Positions 9,589-19,175 are shown, counted from the stretch's first letter. The stretch is DNA of 64,000 bases from Burkholderia sp. BCC0322 (GCF_902833045.1 NZ_CADFDU010000019.1:53933-117932); one strand, 5' to 3'. Program-made: numbers and translations. The notes: generated by a model not told the origin, from the sequence alone.

Positions 9589-9626
9589 TGCGTCGACGCG
9601 TGAAATCGTTATGTTGCGTCGACGCA
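9589..9626. promoter_or_regulatory. Two copies of the palindrome TGCGTCGACGCR upstream of the hydrolase gene
   Basis: TGCGTCGACGCG (9589-9600) and the perfect palindrome TGCGTCGACGCA (9615-9626) lie 26 bases apart in the leader or promoter of the hydrolase gene. The paired arrangement and spacing of about 2.5 helical turns suggest an operator for a dimeric regulator. This is a pattern observation only. Confidence 0.4.
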
Positions 9627-9761
9627 GTGTCGCACACCCGTTCCTCCCTGATGCTGCCTGTCTGATACCGGAAGGATGTGCGTGGGGTCGGGACGCGTCG
9701 AGCGCGGCGTCGCGACCGGACGGCGAGCCGCGCTGCAGGCGGCTCGCGTCATGTCTGTCGG

Positions 9762-9971
9762 TCAGCGCACGTTCGCGCCGACGATACCGCCCGCCGCGGC
9801 GCCGGCAACCGTGCCGAGCGGGCCGCCCGTCACCAGGTAGCCGAGCGCGCCGCCCGCGGCCGCGCCGATACCGGCGTTGCGTTGCGTATGCGTCATCGCG
9901 CATGCGCCGAGTTGCGACAGGGCCGCGACGATCACGGCGGTACGAACGATAAACGTGGTCTTCTTCATCAT
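9762..9971 (-). CDS. Glycine-zipper outer-membrane lipoprotein (YMGG/OmpA-like zipper domain)
   Basis: The 69-residue protein has a signal peptide ending in a lipobox (LGAC), so Cys24 should be lipidated. The rest is a glycine zipper: GIGAAAGGALGYLVTGG and a second GTVAGAAAGGIVGANV. Such small lipoproteins (SlyB/Rick17kDa-like) sit in the envelope and may stabilise the membrane under stress. Two ATG codons are adjacent (9971 and 9968). GGGAGGA lies about 14 bases before the first. No partner gene is evident. Confidence 0.8.
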   Translation of the reverse strand: MMKKTTFIVRTAVIVAALSQLGACAMTHTQRNAGIGAAAGGALGYLVTGGPLGTVAGAAAGGIVGANVR

Positions 9972-10215
9972 GATTTTTGGTGTCCTCCCGCCGCGCCGCA
10001 ACCCGGGCGGCGGCATTGAATCGGTGGAGCCATCATAGGCAACAGCAAACGGCCCGGGCAATCCGATTTACGTCGTGTTACAGCCGACACAATATCGAGA
10101 TAATCGCTCGAAACCCGCCCCCGCCATGCCGCAAGCCGCGCGGGACGGACCCCGGTCAGGTAGAATCACGGGATTAAACCGGCACGACGCGCCGACACAA
10201 CCTGACGCTATCCGC

Positions 10216-11925
10216 ATGAGCACCGAACGCAACGACGCCCCCGCGGCTTCCAATTTCATCCGCAACATCATCGACGACGACAACCGCACCGGCAAATGGG
10301 GCGGCCGCGTCGAGACACGCTTTCCGCCCGAGCCGAACGGCTATCTGCACATCGGCCATGCCAAGAGCATCTGCCTGAACTTCAGCGTCGCGCGCGACTA
10401 CGGCGGCGTGTGCCACCTGCGCTTCGACGACACCAACCCGGAAAAGGAAAGCGTCGAGTACGTCGACTCGATCGTCGACGCGGTGCGCTGGCTCGGCTTC
10501 GACTGGCGCAAGGACGCGGTCGACCACCAGTACTTCGCGAGCGACTACTACGACAAGCTGTACGAGTTCGCCGAGTTGCTGATCCAGCGCGGCAAGGCGT
10601 ATGTCGACAGCCAGAGCGCCGATGAAATGCGCGCGAACCGCGGCTCGCTGACGGAAGGCGGCAAGCCGTCGCCGTTCCGCAATCGCACGCCGGAAGAAAA
10701 CCTCGACCTGTTCCGCCGCATGAAGGCCGGCGAGTTCAAGGAAGGCGAGCACGTGCTGCGCGCGAAGATCGACATGGCTTCGCCGAACATGAACATGCGC
10801 GACCCGGTGATCTACCGGATCCGCTACGCGCACCACTACCGCACCGGCGACGCATGGTGCGTGTACCCGATGTACGACTACACGCACTGCATCTCGGACG
10901 CGCTCGAAGGCATCACGCATTCGCTGTGCACGCTCGAATTCGAGGATCACCGGCCGCTGTACGACTGGGTGTTGAACGAACTCGCGGAAGCCGGCGTGTT
11001 CACGCGCCCGCTGCCGCAACAGATCGAATTCTCGCGACTGAACCTCACGTACGCGATCACCAGCAAGCGCAAGCTGCTGCAGCTCGTCACCGAAGGCCAC
11101 GTCGACGGCTGGGACGACCCGCGGATGCCGACGATCGTCGGCGTGCGCCGCCGCGGCTTCACGCCGGAGAGCATCCACCTGTTCTGCGAGCGGATCGGCG
11201 TGACGAAGATCGACTCGTGGATCGACATGAGCATCTTCGAAGGCGCGCTGCGCGACGACCTCGACGACAAGGCCGCGCGCACGGTCGCCGTGCTCGATCC
11301 GCTGAAGCTCGTGATCGACAACTACCCGGAAGACCTCGAAGAAGCGTGCACGGCACCCGTGCATCCGCACCACCCGGATCGCGGCGTGCGCACGTTCCCG
11401 ATCTCGCGCGAGCTGTGGATCGAGCGCGAGGACTTCGTCGAGAACCCGCCGAAGGGTTATTTCCGCCTGTTCCCGGGCAACAAGGTGCGCCTGCGCTACG
11501 GTTACGTGATCGAGTGCACGGGCTTCGACAAGGACGCCGAAGGCAACGTGACGGCCGTGCACTGCAACTACTTCCCGGACAGCAAGTCGGGCACCGAGGG
11601 CGCGAACGCGTACAAGGTCAAGGGCAACATCCACTGGGTCAGCGCGAAGCATGCGCAGCCGGCCGAAGTGCGGATCTACGATCGCCTGTTCAAGGAGCCG
11701 CATCCGGACGCGGGCGGCGCGAACTTCCTCGAGGCGCTGAACCCCGATTCGAAGAAGATCGTGCAGGCGTACCTCGAGCCGGGCAACGGCGACATCGCGC
11801 CGGAAACGCGCCTGCAGTTCGAGCGTCACGGCTACTTCGTGGCCGACCGGGTCGATTCGAAGCCGGGCCAGCCCGTGTTCAACCGGATCGTCGGGCTGCG
11901 TGACAGCTGGGGCAAGCCGGCGTAA
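10216..11925 (+). CDS. glnS: Glutamine--tRNA ligase
   Basis: The enzyme charges tRNA-Gln with glutamine. At 569 residues it is slightly longer than the E. coli enzyme (554). It has the class I signature HIGH at residues 45-48 (PNGYLHIGHAKS) and the second signature as TSKR near residue 282. The two beta-barrel anticodon-binding domains follow, ending in FNRIVGLRDSWGK. The ATG at 10216 gives MSTERNDAP before the conserved core. The frame is open further upstream, but that part is not enzyme-like. A strong terminator follows 57 bases after the stop. GlnRS in beta-proteobacteria is thought to have been acquired anciently; nothing in base composition here is unusual. Confidence 0.98.
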   Translation: MSTERNDAPAASNFIRNIIDDDNRTGKWGGRVETRFPPEPNGYLHIGHAKSICLNFSVARDYGGVCHLRFDDTNPEKESVEYVDSIVDAVRWLGFDWRKDAVDHQYFASDYYDKLYEFAELLIQRGKAYVDSQSADEMRANRGSLTEGGKPSPFRNRTPEENLDLFRRMKAGEFKEGEHVLRAKIDMASPNMNMRDPVIYRIRYAHHYRTGDAWCVYPMYDYTHCISDALEGITHSLCTLEFEDHRPLYDWVLNELAEAGVFTRPLPQQIEFSRLNLTYAITSKRKLLQLVTEGHVDGWDDPRMPTIVGVRRRGFTPESIHLFCERIGVTKIDSWIDMSIFEGALRDDLDDKAARTVAVLDPLKLVIDNYPEDLEEACTAPVHPHHPDRGVRTFPISRELWIEREDFVENPPKGYFRLFPGNKVRLRYGYVIECTGFDKDAEGNVTAVHCNYFPDSKSGTEGANAYKVKGNIHWVSAKHAQPAEVRIYDRLFKEPHPDAGGANFLEALNPDSKKIVQAYLEPGNGDIAPETRLQFERHGYFVADRVDSKPGQPVFNRIVGLRDSWGKPA

Positions 11926-11982
11926 CGGCATGCTTCGCGCGCGGCGGGCGGCTTCGCAAGCCGCCGTCGCGTGACCAACAAA

Positions 11983-12011
11983 AAAAAACCGGCCCCAAGG
12001 CCGGTTTTTTT
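11983..12011 (+). terminator. Rho-independent terminator of glnS
   Basis: AAAAAACCGGCC and GGCCGGTTTTTT pair perfectly around a 4-base loop and end in seven T residues. The A-tract on the left means it could also stop transcription from the minus-strand Nudix gene. Confidence 0.95.
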
Positions 12012-12065
12012 GTGGCGTGCTAGGAAGCGAAAGCCCCGTCATGACGCAGCGCAAGCCGCGCTCAT

Positions 12066-12536
12066 TCACCCGCCCGTCAACCGCCGATGCAACGCCACCA
12101 GCGACAGCTTCGTGCGAAACAGCCGCGCGAGGCTGCGGCTCGCATACGCGTCGATGTCGCCGGGCACGGTCCAGCGATACGCATCCATCTCGGGAATCAT
12201 CGAGCCGTCGCGACGGCTCGGAAACAGCGACGTGCACGTGCACTGCGCGGGATCGATCTCGCCGTCGGCCACCTTCACCGCGAACAGGTGCAGGTCCTTG
12301 TCGTGCCGGTAAGCAAAGCGGCCGAGATCGAGCAACCGGGCCGGCGCGAATGCGATGCCGGTCTCCTCGAGCAGTTCACGCAGCGCCGCATCGGCCGGCG
12401 ACTCGCCCGGCTCGCCCTGCCCCTTCGGGATGTCCCAGTGGGTGGTATCCGTCGCGTGGGCGAGGAACACGCGACCGGCCCCATCGAGGATCACGACGCC
12501 GCACGACACCGTGCGCGCCGCGCCGCCCCGCTTCAT
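12066..12536 (-). CDS. Nudix hydrolase (MutT/NUDIX family)
   Basis: The 156-residue cytosolic protein has a complete Nudix box, GEPGESPADAALRELLEETG, preceded by HWDIPKG, as in diadenosine-polyphosphate hydrolases and MutT relatives. The C-terminal half is rich in Arg and aromatic residues and may bind the nucleotide. The ATG at 12536 (MKRGGAARTVSCGVVIL) is chosen; an earlier ATG at 12590 would run 43 bases into the preceding gene. It lies 11 bases after the stop of a small exported protein gene, so the pair may be co-transcribed. The substrate is not predictable. Confidence 0.85.
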   Translation of the reverse strand: MKRGGAARTVSCGVVILDGAGRVFLAHATDTTHWDIPKGQGEPGESPADAALRELLEETGIAFAPARLLDLGRFAYRHDKDLHLFAVKVADGEIDPAQCTCTSLFPSRRDGSMIPEMDAYRWTVPGDIDAYASRSLARLFRTKLSLVALHRRLTGG

Positions 12537-12547
12537 CACGCGCGTGC

Positions 12548-12934
12548 TCAGCGTTTCTGCAGCTGCCACTTGCCCGCGTCGCTCTTGCAATAGACGGGCT
12601 TGAGCGTCATCGTCTGGCCCTTCGCGGTGATGTCGGTGGCGATTTCACGGCAGGTCTTGCCGTCCGTCTCGGTCGTGGTCGGCGTGAGCTTCGCATCGAT
12701 CTGCGTGCCGCGGCCGCTGCTCTGCCACGTCGTGGTCTCGCCGTCCTTGCCTTCGTCGCGCACCTGCACGACCGCCTTGGAAAGCGACGCACGGTCGGTC
12801 TTGCTGAAGTAGCTGAGCGGCGTGTCGTTCAGGAAGTTCAGGTTGTTCTGCGCATGGGCGGGCAGCATCGCTGCTGCGCACGCGGCGCCGGCCAGCACGC
12901 GCGTGACGACGGAAAGGGATGCACGCATCGACAT
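12548..12934 (-). CDS. Small exported protein of unknown function
   Basis: The 128-residue protein begins with a clear Sec signal peptide (about residues 1-28, cleavage after AHA). The mature part has no motif that I can name with confidence. It contains many Thr residues and two Cys (KTCRE and VYCKS) that could form a disulfide, and it ends with a short beta-like segment. AAGGAG sits seven bases before the ATG at 12934. It is the first gene of a probable two-gene unit with the Nudix hydrolase; no functional link is obvious. Confidence 0.75.
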   Translation of the reverse strand: MSMRASLSVVTRVLAGAACAAAMLPAHAQNNLNFLNDTPLSYFSKTDRASLSKAVVQVRDEGKDGETTTWQSSGRGTQIDAKLTPTTTETDGKTCREIATDITAKGQTMTLKPVYCKSDAGKWQLQKR

Positions 12935-13084
12935 GTTGTTCTCCTTGGATGTTCGATCGAACGGCGCGGTGCATGCCGGCGAACCGGCACGCACACTGCG
13001 CCTGTCAGCGAGCGAGGATAGCATGCGTGCCGTCCGCGCCGCCTGCTAGGGCCTGTTCACGCCAATGACGGGCTTGCGCTGGCC

Positions 13085-14470
13085 CTAGTGGCCGGCCGGC
13101 GCGGCCGTTTGCTGATATCCGTCGGTCAGCGTACCCAGGAACGCGATCACATCCTTGATCTCGGCCGCGTTCAGCGCCGGCTCCTCGCCGCGCTTGCGAT
13201 CGAACGGCGCCTCGCGGTTGATGTTCGGCCAGTAGCGCTTGGGCAGGTCGTCGTAGATCTGCACCTTGCCGTGCACGACCGGATAGAACTTCTCCGGATG
13301 GATGTCGCGCTCGACGTAGAAGCGCATCACGTCCTCCAGCGTGTGATACACGCCGTTGTGGAAGAACGTCTTGCGCAGCGCGACGTTGCGCAGCGACGGC
13401 GTGCGGAACAGCCCGCAGAATTCGTCGCGGCCCTTCAGGTCGGTACGCTCGGGGCCGCACGCGCCGAGATCGTGGAAACGCGGGTCGCGATTGACGGGCA
13501 ACGCGCGATTGCGCGGCACCGCGATCGCGATCAGCCCGAAATCGCTGAACTGCGGCGGCGTGCCGTCGAGCGCGCGCTGGCTGATGTGGCAGCTCGCGCA
13601 ATTGCCCTTCTTCTCGTCGTTGAACAACTGCAGGCCGCGCAATTCGGCCGGCGTGAGCTGCGCATGGCCGGCGAGATACGCGTCGTACTTGCTCGTGTAC
13701 GGCGAGAACAGTTCGGGCGTCTGCTCGAACGTCTCGAGCGCGCGCAGCACGGCCTTGAACGTGGCTGCGTCGTCGTCGAGCACCTTCACGCCGAACACCG
13801 CGCGGAACTCCTCCGCATACGGCGCGGCCTTCACGGCCTGCGCCACCTTCGCGGGCGAGCTGTTCATCTCGAACGGCGACGTGAGCGGAATGCGCGCCTG
13901 CTCGGCGCCCGTGTCGACCCGGCCGTCCCACGTGAGGCCGCCCGTCGGGCCCGCATCGACGCTCTCGTCGCCTTCGTCGTCGGAATCGTGGAAATGCTCG
14001 GTGAACTGCGGCACGCCCTGCAGGTACTTCAGCGACGGCACCGCGCGAAAACCGGGGCGCTTCATGTCGTCGCCGCCGAACTGCACGGCCAGCGCATTGG
14101 GCGGGCCGAATGCGTGATCGGGGCTGTGGCACGACGCGCACGCGAGCTTGCCGGAACCTGACAGCGTCGGGTCGAAGAAAAGTTGCTTGCCGAGCGCCGT
14201 CATCCGGCGCACGCCTTCGTAAACTTGTGCCCGCGTCTGCGGCCGGTTCGTCTCGACCACCGCGCCGCTGGCGGCAACCGTTGCGGACGCAACCACGTTC
14301 GCGGCGCCCGGCGCACTCGCCGCTTGCGCGGACTGCGCGGGCGGCGCACCCGCCCCCGGCTGTCCGTCACAGCCGGCAAGCGTTGCAAGCGTGGTGGCCA
14401 GCGCGAATGCGCCGGTCAGGTGCAGCCACGAACGCGCGAACGCGCCGGGTGTCGGTTGGCGAGGCTTCAT
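13085..14470 (-). CDS. Di-haem cytochrome c peroxidase/MauG-family lipoprotein
   Basis: The 461-residue protein carries a lipobox (LAGC, Cys34), so it should be anchored to the membrane facing the periplasm. Two CxxCH haem-c sites are present, CASCHSPDH (about residue 111) and CASCHISQR (about residue 285). This is the layout of bacterial CCP/MauG enzymes. Such proteins reduce hydrogen peroxide or carry out long-range oxidations using c-type electron donors. An Ala/Pro-rich linker of about 40 residues follows the lipidated Cys. The gene stands alone: the neighbouring minus-strand gene is about 150 bases downstream and the acid phosphatase is divergent. MauG function itself is unlikely because no amine dehydrogenase genes are nearby. 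Confidence 0.88.
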   Translation of the reverse strand: MKPRQPTPGAFARSWLHLTGAFALATTLATLAGCDGQPGAGAPPAQSAQAASAPGAANVVASATVAASGAVVETNRPQTRAQVYEGVRRMTALGKQLFFDPTLSGSGKLACASCHSPDHAFGPPNALAVQFGGDDMKRPGFRAVPSLKYLQGVPQFTEHFHDSDDEGDESVDAGPTGGLTWDGRVDTGAEQARIPLTSPFEMNSSPAKVAQAVKAAPYAEEFRAVFGVKVLDDDAATFKAVLRALETFEQTPELFSPYTSKYDAYLAGHAQLTPAELRGLQLFNDEKKGNCASCHISQRALDGTPPQFSDFGLIAIAVPRNRALPVNRDPRFHDLGACGPERTDLKGRDEFCGLFRTPSLRNVALRKTFFHNGVYHTLEDVMRFYVERDIHPEKFYPVVHGKVQIYDDLPKRYWPNINREAPFDRKRGEEPALNAAEIKDVIAFLGTLTDGYQQTAAPAGH

Positions 14471-14693
14471 CGATTCGTCGGGAAGTGGGTTCAGGAGCGG
14501 CCGGAGTTTATGTCAGCCGCATGACCGTTACATGACGGCCAATCGACAGGCAATCGAAAGGACGCCTACACCCGGCTGTCAAATCGCACCCTCAAAATGC
14601 TTACAGCCGGACATGCCACGGTTGCCCTCGCGAACCGGCGGTACACGAATGCGCCGGTTTCCCACGCGACAAGAGAGATAGAGAGTACAACGG

Positions 14694-16280
14694 ATGAAAA
14701 ACCACGCCTGGATTCGCTTTACACCGATCGCCGTTGCCGCGGCGGCCGCCCTGACCGCCTGCGGCGGCGACGACGTGCAGCAGCAAGGTCTGTCGACGGT
14801 GAAGAACGTCGTCGTGATCTACGCGGAAAACCGCAGCTTCGACAACCTGTACGGCAACTTCCCGGGCGCGAACGGCCTGCAGAATGTGACTGCAGCAAGC
14901 GCGCAGCAGAAGGACCGCAACGGCCAGCCGCTCGCGACGCTGCCGAAGGCCTGGGGCGGCCTGACCGCGAAGGGCGTCACGCCGGCCGTGACCGAAGCGA
15001 TGACGGCGAACCTGCCGAACGCGCCGTTCGCGATCGACGACCCGAACGGCTTCAACACGCCGATGAGCGTGACGACGCGCGACCTGTATCACCGCTTCTA
15101 CGAGAACCAGATGCAGATCAACGGCGGCAAGAACGACATGTTCGCCGCGTGGGCCGACTCGGGGGGCCTCGTGATGGGCCATTACACGCCCGACGCGACG
15201 AAACTGCCGCTGTGGAAGATCGCGCAGCAGTTCACGCTCGCCGACAACTTCTTCATGGGCGCGTTCGGCGGCTCGTTCCTGAACCACCAGTACCTGATCT
15301 GCGCGTGCGCGCCGTTCTACGCGAACGCGGACAAGAGCCCGGCCGCCGGCTCGATCTCGGCCGTCGCCGCCGACGGCAAGTCGCTGCAGCTCGCGAGCAA
15401 CTCGCCGGCGTCCGCGCTCGACGGCGTGCCGAAGTTCGTGAATTCGGGCAACCTGACGCCGGACTTCTACGCGATCAACACGATGCAGCCGCCGTACCAG
15501 CCGAGCGGCAACAAGGCCGCATCGGGCGGCGACCCGACCCTCGCCGATCCGTCGGCCGCGACCACGCTGCCGCCGCAGTCGCAACAGAACATCGGCGACC
15601 TGCTGACCAACGCGGGCGTGTCGTGGGCATGGTACAGCGGCGCGTGGAACCAGGCGCTGCAAGCCGCACAGAGCGGCACGGCGAACGTGATCTACGGCCC
15701 GAACATGACGGCGCCGAACTTCCAGCCGCACCACCAGCCGTTCAACTACTACGCGAACCAGGCGCCGGGCAGTGCGAGCCGCGCGCAGCACCTGCTCGAC
15801 GGCGGCACCGACGGCAGCGAGTTCATCAAGGCGATCGACGCGGGCACGCTGCCGCAGGTCGCGTTCTACAAGCCGCAGGGCAACCTGAACGAGCACCCGG
15901 GTTACACGGACGTCGCGAGCGGCGACCAGCACATCGCGAACGTGCTCGCCCACCTGCAGGCAAGCCCGCAGTGGAAAAACATGGTCGTGGTCGTCACGTA
16001 CGACGAAAACGGCGGCTTCTGGGATCACGTGGCGCCGCCGAAGGGCGACCGCTGGGGCCCGGGCACGCGGATTCCGGCACTCATCGTGTCGCCGTTCTCG
16101 AAAAAGGGCTTCGTCGACCACACGCAATACGACACCGCGTCGATCCTGCGCTTCATCACGCGCCGCTTCTCGCTGCCGCGTCTCGCGGGCCTGCAACAGC
16201 GCGACGACGCGTTGAAGGCGAACGGCGGGCAGCCGATGGGCGACCTGACGAACGCACTGCAACTGTCGCCGAACCTGTAA
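14694..16280 (+). CDS. acpA: AcpA-type acid phosphatase/phosphoesterase (phospholipase C family)
   Basis: The 528-residue exported protein begins with a signal peptide ending LTACGG, a probable lipobox. It continues with VKNVVVIYAENRSFDNLYGNFPGA, the metal-binding start of the alkaline-phosphatase-like phosphoesterase family that includes AcpA of Francisella and bacterial phospholipases C. Further ligands are expected in GGSFLNHQYLICAC, NEHPGYTDV and TYDENGGFWDHVAPP. The last holds the conserved DE/DH metal site. The enzyme should release phosphate from organic phosphates in the periplasm. A Pho-type promoter was not recognised. The symbol is tentative; phospholipase activity is the main alternative. 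Confidence 0.85.
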   Translation: MKNHAWIRFTPIAVAAAAALTACGGDDVQQQGLSTVKNVVVIYAENRSFDNLYGNFPGANGLQNVTAASAQQKDRNGQPLATLPKAWGGLTAKGVTPAVTEAMTANLPNAPFAIDDPNGFNTPMSVTTRDLYHRFYENQMQINGGKNDMFAAWADSGGLVMGHYTPDATKLPLWKIAQQFTLADNFFMGAFGGSFLNHQYLICACAPFYANADKSPAAGSISAVAADGKSLQLASNSPASALDGVPKFVNSGNLTPDFYAINTMQPPYQPSGNKAASGGDPTLADPSAATTLPPQSQQNIGDLLTNAGVSWAWYSGAWNQALQAAQSGTANVIYGPNMTAPNFQPHHQPFNYYANQAPGSASRAQHLLDGGTDGSEFIKAIDAGTLPQVAFYKPQGNLNEHPGYTDVASGDQHIANVLAHLQASPQWKNMVVVVTYDENGGFWDHVAPPKGDRWGPGTRIPALIVSPFSKKGFVDHTQYDTASILRFITRRFSLPRLAGLQQRDDALKANGGQPMGDLTNALQLSPNL

Positions 16281-16334
16281 CGGCGGAGCGACGCGGCAAT
16301 GCACCGGCGAGTGCGTTGCCGGCCACGACACGGC

Positions 16335-16359
16335 AAGGGGCGGCTTCGGCCGCCCTTTG
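16335..16359 (+). terminator. Terminator of the acid phosphatase gene
   Basis: AAGGGGCGGC, a TTCG loop and GCCGCCCTTT form a stable hairpin with a short T run, 55 bases after the stop codon. Confidence 0.75.
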
Positions 16360-16398
16360 TCATGGCATAAACGCGAACGCAAGCACGGACGCGCCGCG

Positions 16399-16788
16399 TC
16401 ACCCGCCGTACTTCAGCCCGGCGCCGTCGAGTGCGATGGCCAGGATCATCGCGCGTGCATTCGGCGGCGTCGGCCGACCACTCGGGAGGAACACGTCGTC
16501 CCCGCACGCGATCCGTGCGCCCGACGGCACGCAGACCCCGGCCCGCCGTGCCCGCCCGTTTTCCAGCGCTGCTCGCCGAAGTGCGCGCGTCCCGGCTCGA
16601 CCCAACGTACGACCAGCAACCGCGCCGAACGCGCGAGCACCTGCACACGCGCTTCGGATTGCTCACGGCGCAAGGTGTCCCGTGAACGAAAAAAGAGGGG
16701 CCTGCCGCGACCGTCGAAACGGCAGGAGCCGGAGGTATGTCAGCGCCGGATCGTCATCCAGCTCGAAGTATTTAATCCGCACACGCAC
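16399..16788 (-). pseudogene. Possible decayed gene between the phosphatase and XapX genes
   Basis: Three minus-strand segments in different frames each read like protein. From 16788 down there is a stretch with YFELDDDPALTYLRLLPF, ending at a stop near 16664. A second begins about there with VQVLARSARLLVVRWVEPGR. A third ends at 16399 with MILAIALDGAGLKYGG. Together they look like one coding region of about 130 residues broken by two frameshifts. The family is not recognised. The alternative is non-coding DNA with chance open frames, which are common at this GC content. The whole gap 16281-16925 holds nothing else convincing apart from the terminator. Confidence 0.3.
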
Positions 16789-16925
16789 GGCGCGAACACC
16801 CGGGAAACGGAATCGATGCCGGTTCGGGGCTCCCCGCGCTTTTATTCTTCGCGCAAACCCGATACGCTTTCGAAATCTTGACGGCGCGCTCCGCGCCGCT
16901 CGTCTGCCATCCCGGGTCGCCCGCC

Positions 16926-17099
16926 ATGAAACCGTATTGCCTGTCGCTGCTTGCCGGCATCCTCGCTGGTGTCGTCTACGGCGCGCTCCGCGTGAATTCG
17001 CCGGCGCCGCCGCTCATCGCGCTCACCGGCCTGCTTGGCATGTTGGCCGGCGAACAGATCCTGCCCGGCGGCACCACGAACGATCGCAAGCCGTCATGA
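16926..17099 (+). CDS. XapX domain protein
   Basis: The 57-residue protein is almost entirely two hydrophobic segments (LLAGILAGVVYGALRV and LIALTGLLGMLAGEQIL). It fits the XapX small membrane protein family, whose function is unknown. The ATG at 16926 is used; an in-frame ATG at 16878 would add a charged, non-membrane extension. The antiporter gene begins 25 bases after its stop in the same direction, so they are likely co-transcribed. Confidence 0.75.
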   Translation: MKPYCLSLLAGILAGVVYGALRVNSPAPPLIALTGLLGMLAGEQILPGGTTNDRKPS

Positions 17100-17124
17100 C
17101 GCAATCGTTCGCCGCCGGCCACGC

Positions 17125-18705
17125 ATGACCAACGTCGAGCTGTTTCATTACCTGCTGCTGTTGATCTGCGGTGCGGGTGCACTCACGTGGCTCGCCGAGC
17201 GGATTTCGATTCCGCCGGCCGTCGTGCTGCTGCTCGGCGGCTGTGTGGTCGCGGTGGCCGGCAAGCGCGTACCCGACATGGACCCGGCGCTGCTGCTCGC
17301 GGCCGTGCTGCCGCCGCTGCTGATGTCGAGCGGGTTCTACACCGCATGGAAGGAATTCCGGCAGGAGCTTGCGCCGATCGCGTCGCTCGCGCTCGGCGCG
17401 GTAGTGTTCACCACCGTCGCGGTCGCACTCGCCGTGCATGCGGTGAACCCGGCGCTGCCATGGGCCGCATGCTTCACGCTCGGCGCGATCGTGTCGCCGC
17501 CGGACGCGGTCGCCGCGAAGGCGATCCTGCAGCGCCATCCGCTGCCCTCACGGCTCGTCGCGGTGCTCGAAGGCGAAAGCCTCGTCAACGATGCGTCGGG
17601 CCTGCTGCTGTACCAGATGGCCGTGTCGGCCGCGCTCGCCGTGTCGATCACGGCCGCGAGCGCCACCGGCCTGTTCTTCTCGCTCACGCTGATCGGCATC
17701 GCGGTCGGTCTCGCGTGCGGCCATGCGATGAGCTGGGTGCTTCCGCGCCTGCGCGATCCGATGCTCGGCATCGTCGTGACCTTCGCGATGGCGTGGGGCA
17801 GCTACGGGATCGCGGAAGCCGTCGAAGGCTCGGGCGTGCTGTCCGTGGTGACCTGCGGCCTCGTGCTCGGCGTGCGCCAGCATCGCGTGTTCGACGCCGA
17901 CATGCGGATCAAGGCGAAGGCGACGTGGGAAGCGATCGTGTTCGTGCTCGACGCACTCGTGTTCATCCTGATCGGCCTCGCGCTGCACGCGATCCTCGCA
18001 CGCGTGAACCATGAAGGCGCGGTGCTGATGGCCGGCCTGCGCGTCGCGCTGCCCGCCACCGCCGCCGCGATCGCTGCGCGCATCGTGTGGGTGTTCGTCG
18101 CGATGTGGCTGCCGGGCCGCCTGCGCGCGCCGCGCGCCGGCCACGCACCGTGGTCGTGGCGCGAGGCCGTCGTGCTCGGCTGGTCGGGCATGCGCGGGGT
18201 CGTGAGCCTCGCGGCCGCGATCGCGCTGCCCGCCCAATTCCCCGGCCGCGACCTGATCCTGTTCAGCACGTTCCTGTTGATCATCGCCACGCTCGTCGTG
18301 CAGGGCGGCACGCTCGCGCCGCTGATCCGCGTGCTGAAGCTGCGCCCGGCCGCGCGGCACACGATGTCCGAGCATGCGGTGCGCGCGCATGCGTTCGGCG
18401 CGGCGCTCGACGAACTCGACGCGCTCGACAAGCGCGGGTCGACCCTCGAGCGGCCGTCGCTCGAGCGCCTGCTCGTCGAGTACCGGAACCGCGTCACCTT
18501 CAACGAACGCGCGCATCGCCAAGGCGCCGAACCGGCCAACGTGCGCTCGCGCATGCTGCGTGTCGAACTCGAACTCGTCGGCGTGTCGCGCCGTGCGCTG
18601 CTCGACCTGCATCGCGACGGCAAGGTCGACGACGCCGTGCTGCACCGGATCGAATCGGAACTCGATTTCGAGGAACTGCGGCTGCAGCGGCTGCTCGAAC
18701 CGTAA
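17125..18705 (+). CDS. CPA1-family Na+/H+ antiporter
   Basis: The 526-residue inner-membrane protein belongs to the monovalent cation:proton antiporter-1 family (NhaP/YjcE-like). About 12 hydrophobic segments fill residues 1-420. Functional motifs include [19 protein letters not shown] and [15 protein letters not shown], whose Asn-Asp pair lies in the ion-binding region. A cytoplasmic tail of about 110 residues, rich in charged residues and helical, follows. It exports Na+ or K+ in exchange for protons and supports pH and salt homeostasis. The start ATG at 17125 follows the XapX stop closely. OsmC and pirin genes follow in the same direction. Confidence 0.9.
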   Translation: MTNVELFHYLLLLICGAGALTWLAERISIPPAVVLLLGGCVVAVAGKRVPDMDPALLLAAVLPPLLMSSGFYTAWKEFRQELAPIASLALGAVVFTTVAVALAVHAVNPALPWAACFTLGAIVSPPDAVAAKAILQRHPLPSRLVAVLEGESLVNDASGLLLYQMAVSAALAVSITAASATGLFFSLTLIGIAVGLACGHAMSWVLPRLRDPMLGIVVTFAMAWGSYGIAEAVEGSGVLSVVTCGLVLGVRQHRVFDADMRIKAKATWEAIVFVLDALVFILIGLALHAILARVNHEGAVLMAGLRVALPATAAAIAARIVWVFVAMWLPGRLRAPRAGHAPWSWREAVVLGWSGMRGVVSLAAAIALPAQFPGRDLILFSTFLLIIATLVVQGGTLAPLIRVLKLRPAARHTMSEHAVRAHAFGAALDELDALDKRGSTLERPSLERLLVEYRNRVTFNERAHRQGAEPANVRSRMLRVELELVGVSRRALLDLHRDGKVDDAVLHRIESELDFEELRLQRLLEP

Positions 18706-18752
18706 CGCCCGGCCACGCCGCCGGCCTTCCCCTTTCTCCCCATGGAACTGCA

Positions 18753-19145
18753 ATGAGCGAACTGTCCGTCGAAGCGAGCATCGGCTCCGTCGATTACCTC
18801 GTCCACTTCAGCGACGGCGCCCACCAGTGGCGCGCCGACGAACCGGCGTCACTGGGCGGCGGCGATGCGGCACCCACGCCCGTCGCGCTGCTGCTGTCGA
18901 GCCTCGGCGCATGCACCGCGATCACGCTGAAGATGTACGCGCAGCGCAAGGGCTGGCCGCTCACCGAAGTGCACGTGAAGCTCGCGCACGAATCGGCCGG
19001 CACCGGCAGCACGATCGTGCGCCGCATCACGCTGGAAGGCGACCTGTCGGGCGAGCAGCGCGAGCGCCTGCTGCAGATCGCGAACGCGTGCCCGGTGCAC
19101 AAGATCCTCATGCATCCGATCACCATCGACACGGCGATCGCCTGA
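18753..19145 (+). CDS. OsmC-family peroxiredoxin-like protein
   Basis: The 130-residue protein has the two conserved Cys of OsmC/Ohr proteins, in [15 protein letters not shown] (about residue 54) and [10 protein letters not shown] (about residue 115). OsmC proteins reduce organic hydroperoxides through this Cys pair in the cytoplasm. The sequence looks closer to the YhfA/OsmC branch than to Ohr. It starts 47 bases after the antiporter gene and 30 bases before pirin, so it is probably part of the same stress-related transcript. Confidence 0.88.
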   Translation: MSELSVEASIGSVDYLVHFSDGAHQWRADEPASLGGGDAAPTPVALLLSSLGACTAITLKMYAQRKGWPLTEVHVKLAHESAGTGSTIVRRITLEGDLSGEQRERLLQIANACPVHKILMHPITIDTAIA

Positions 19146-19175
19146 CGCGTCCCGCCTCGACCACGAGACCCCACC

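Noticed and set aside
13085-14470. Methylamine dehydrogenase maturation enzyme MauG
   Set aside because: No mau genes nearby; a general di-haem peroxidase is the safer call.
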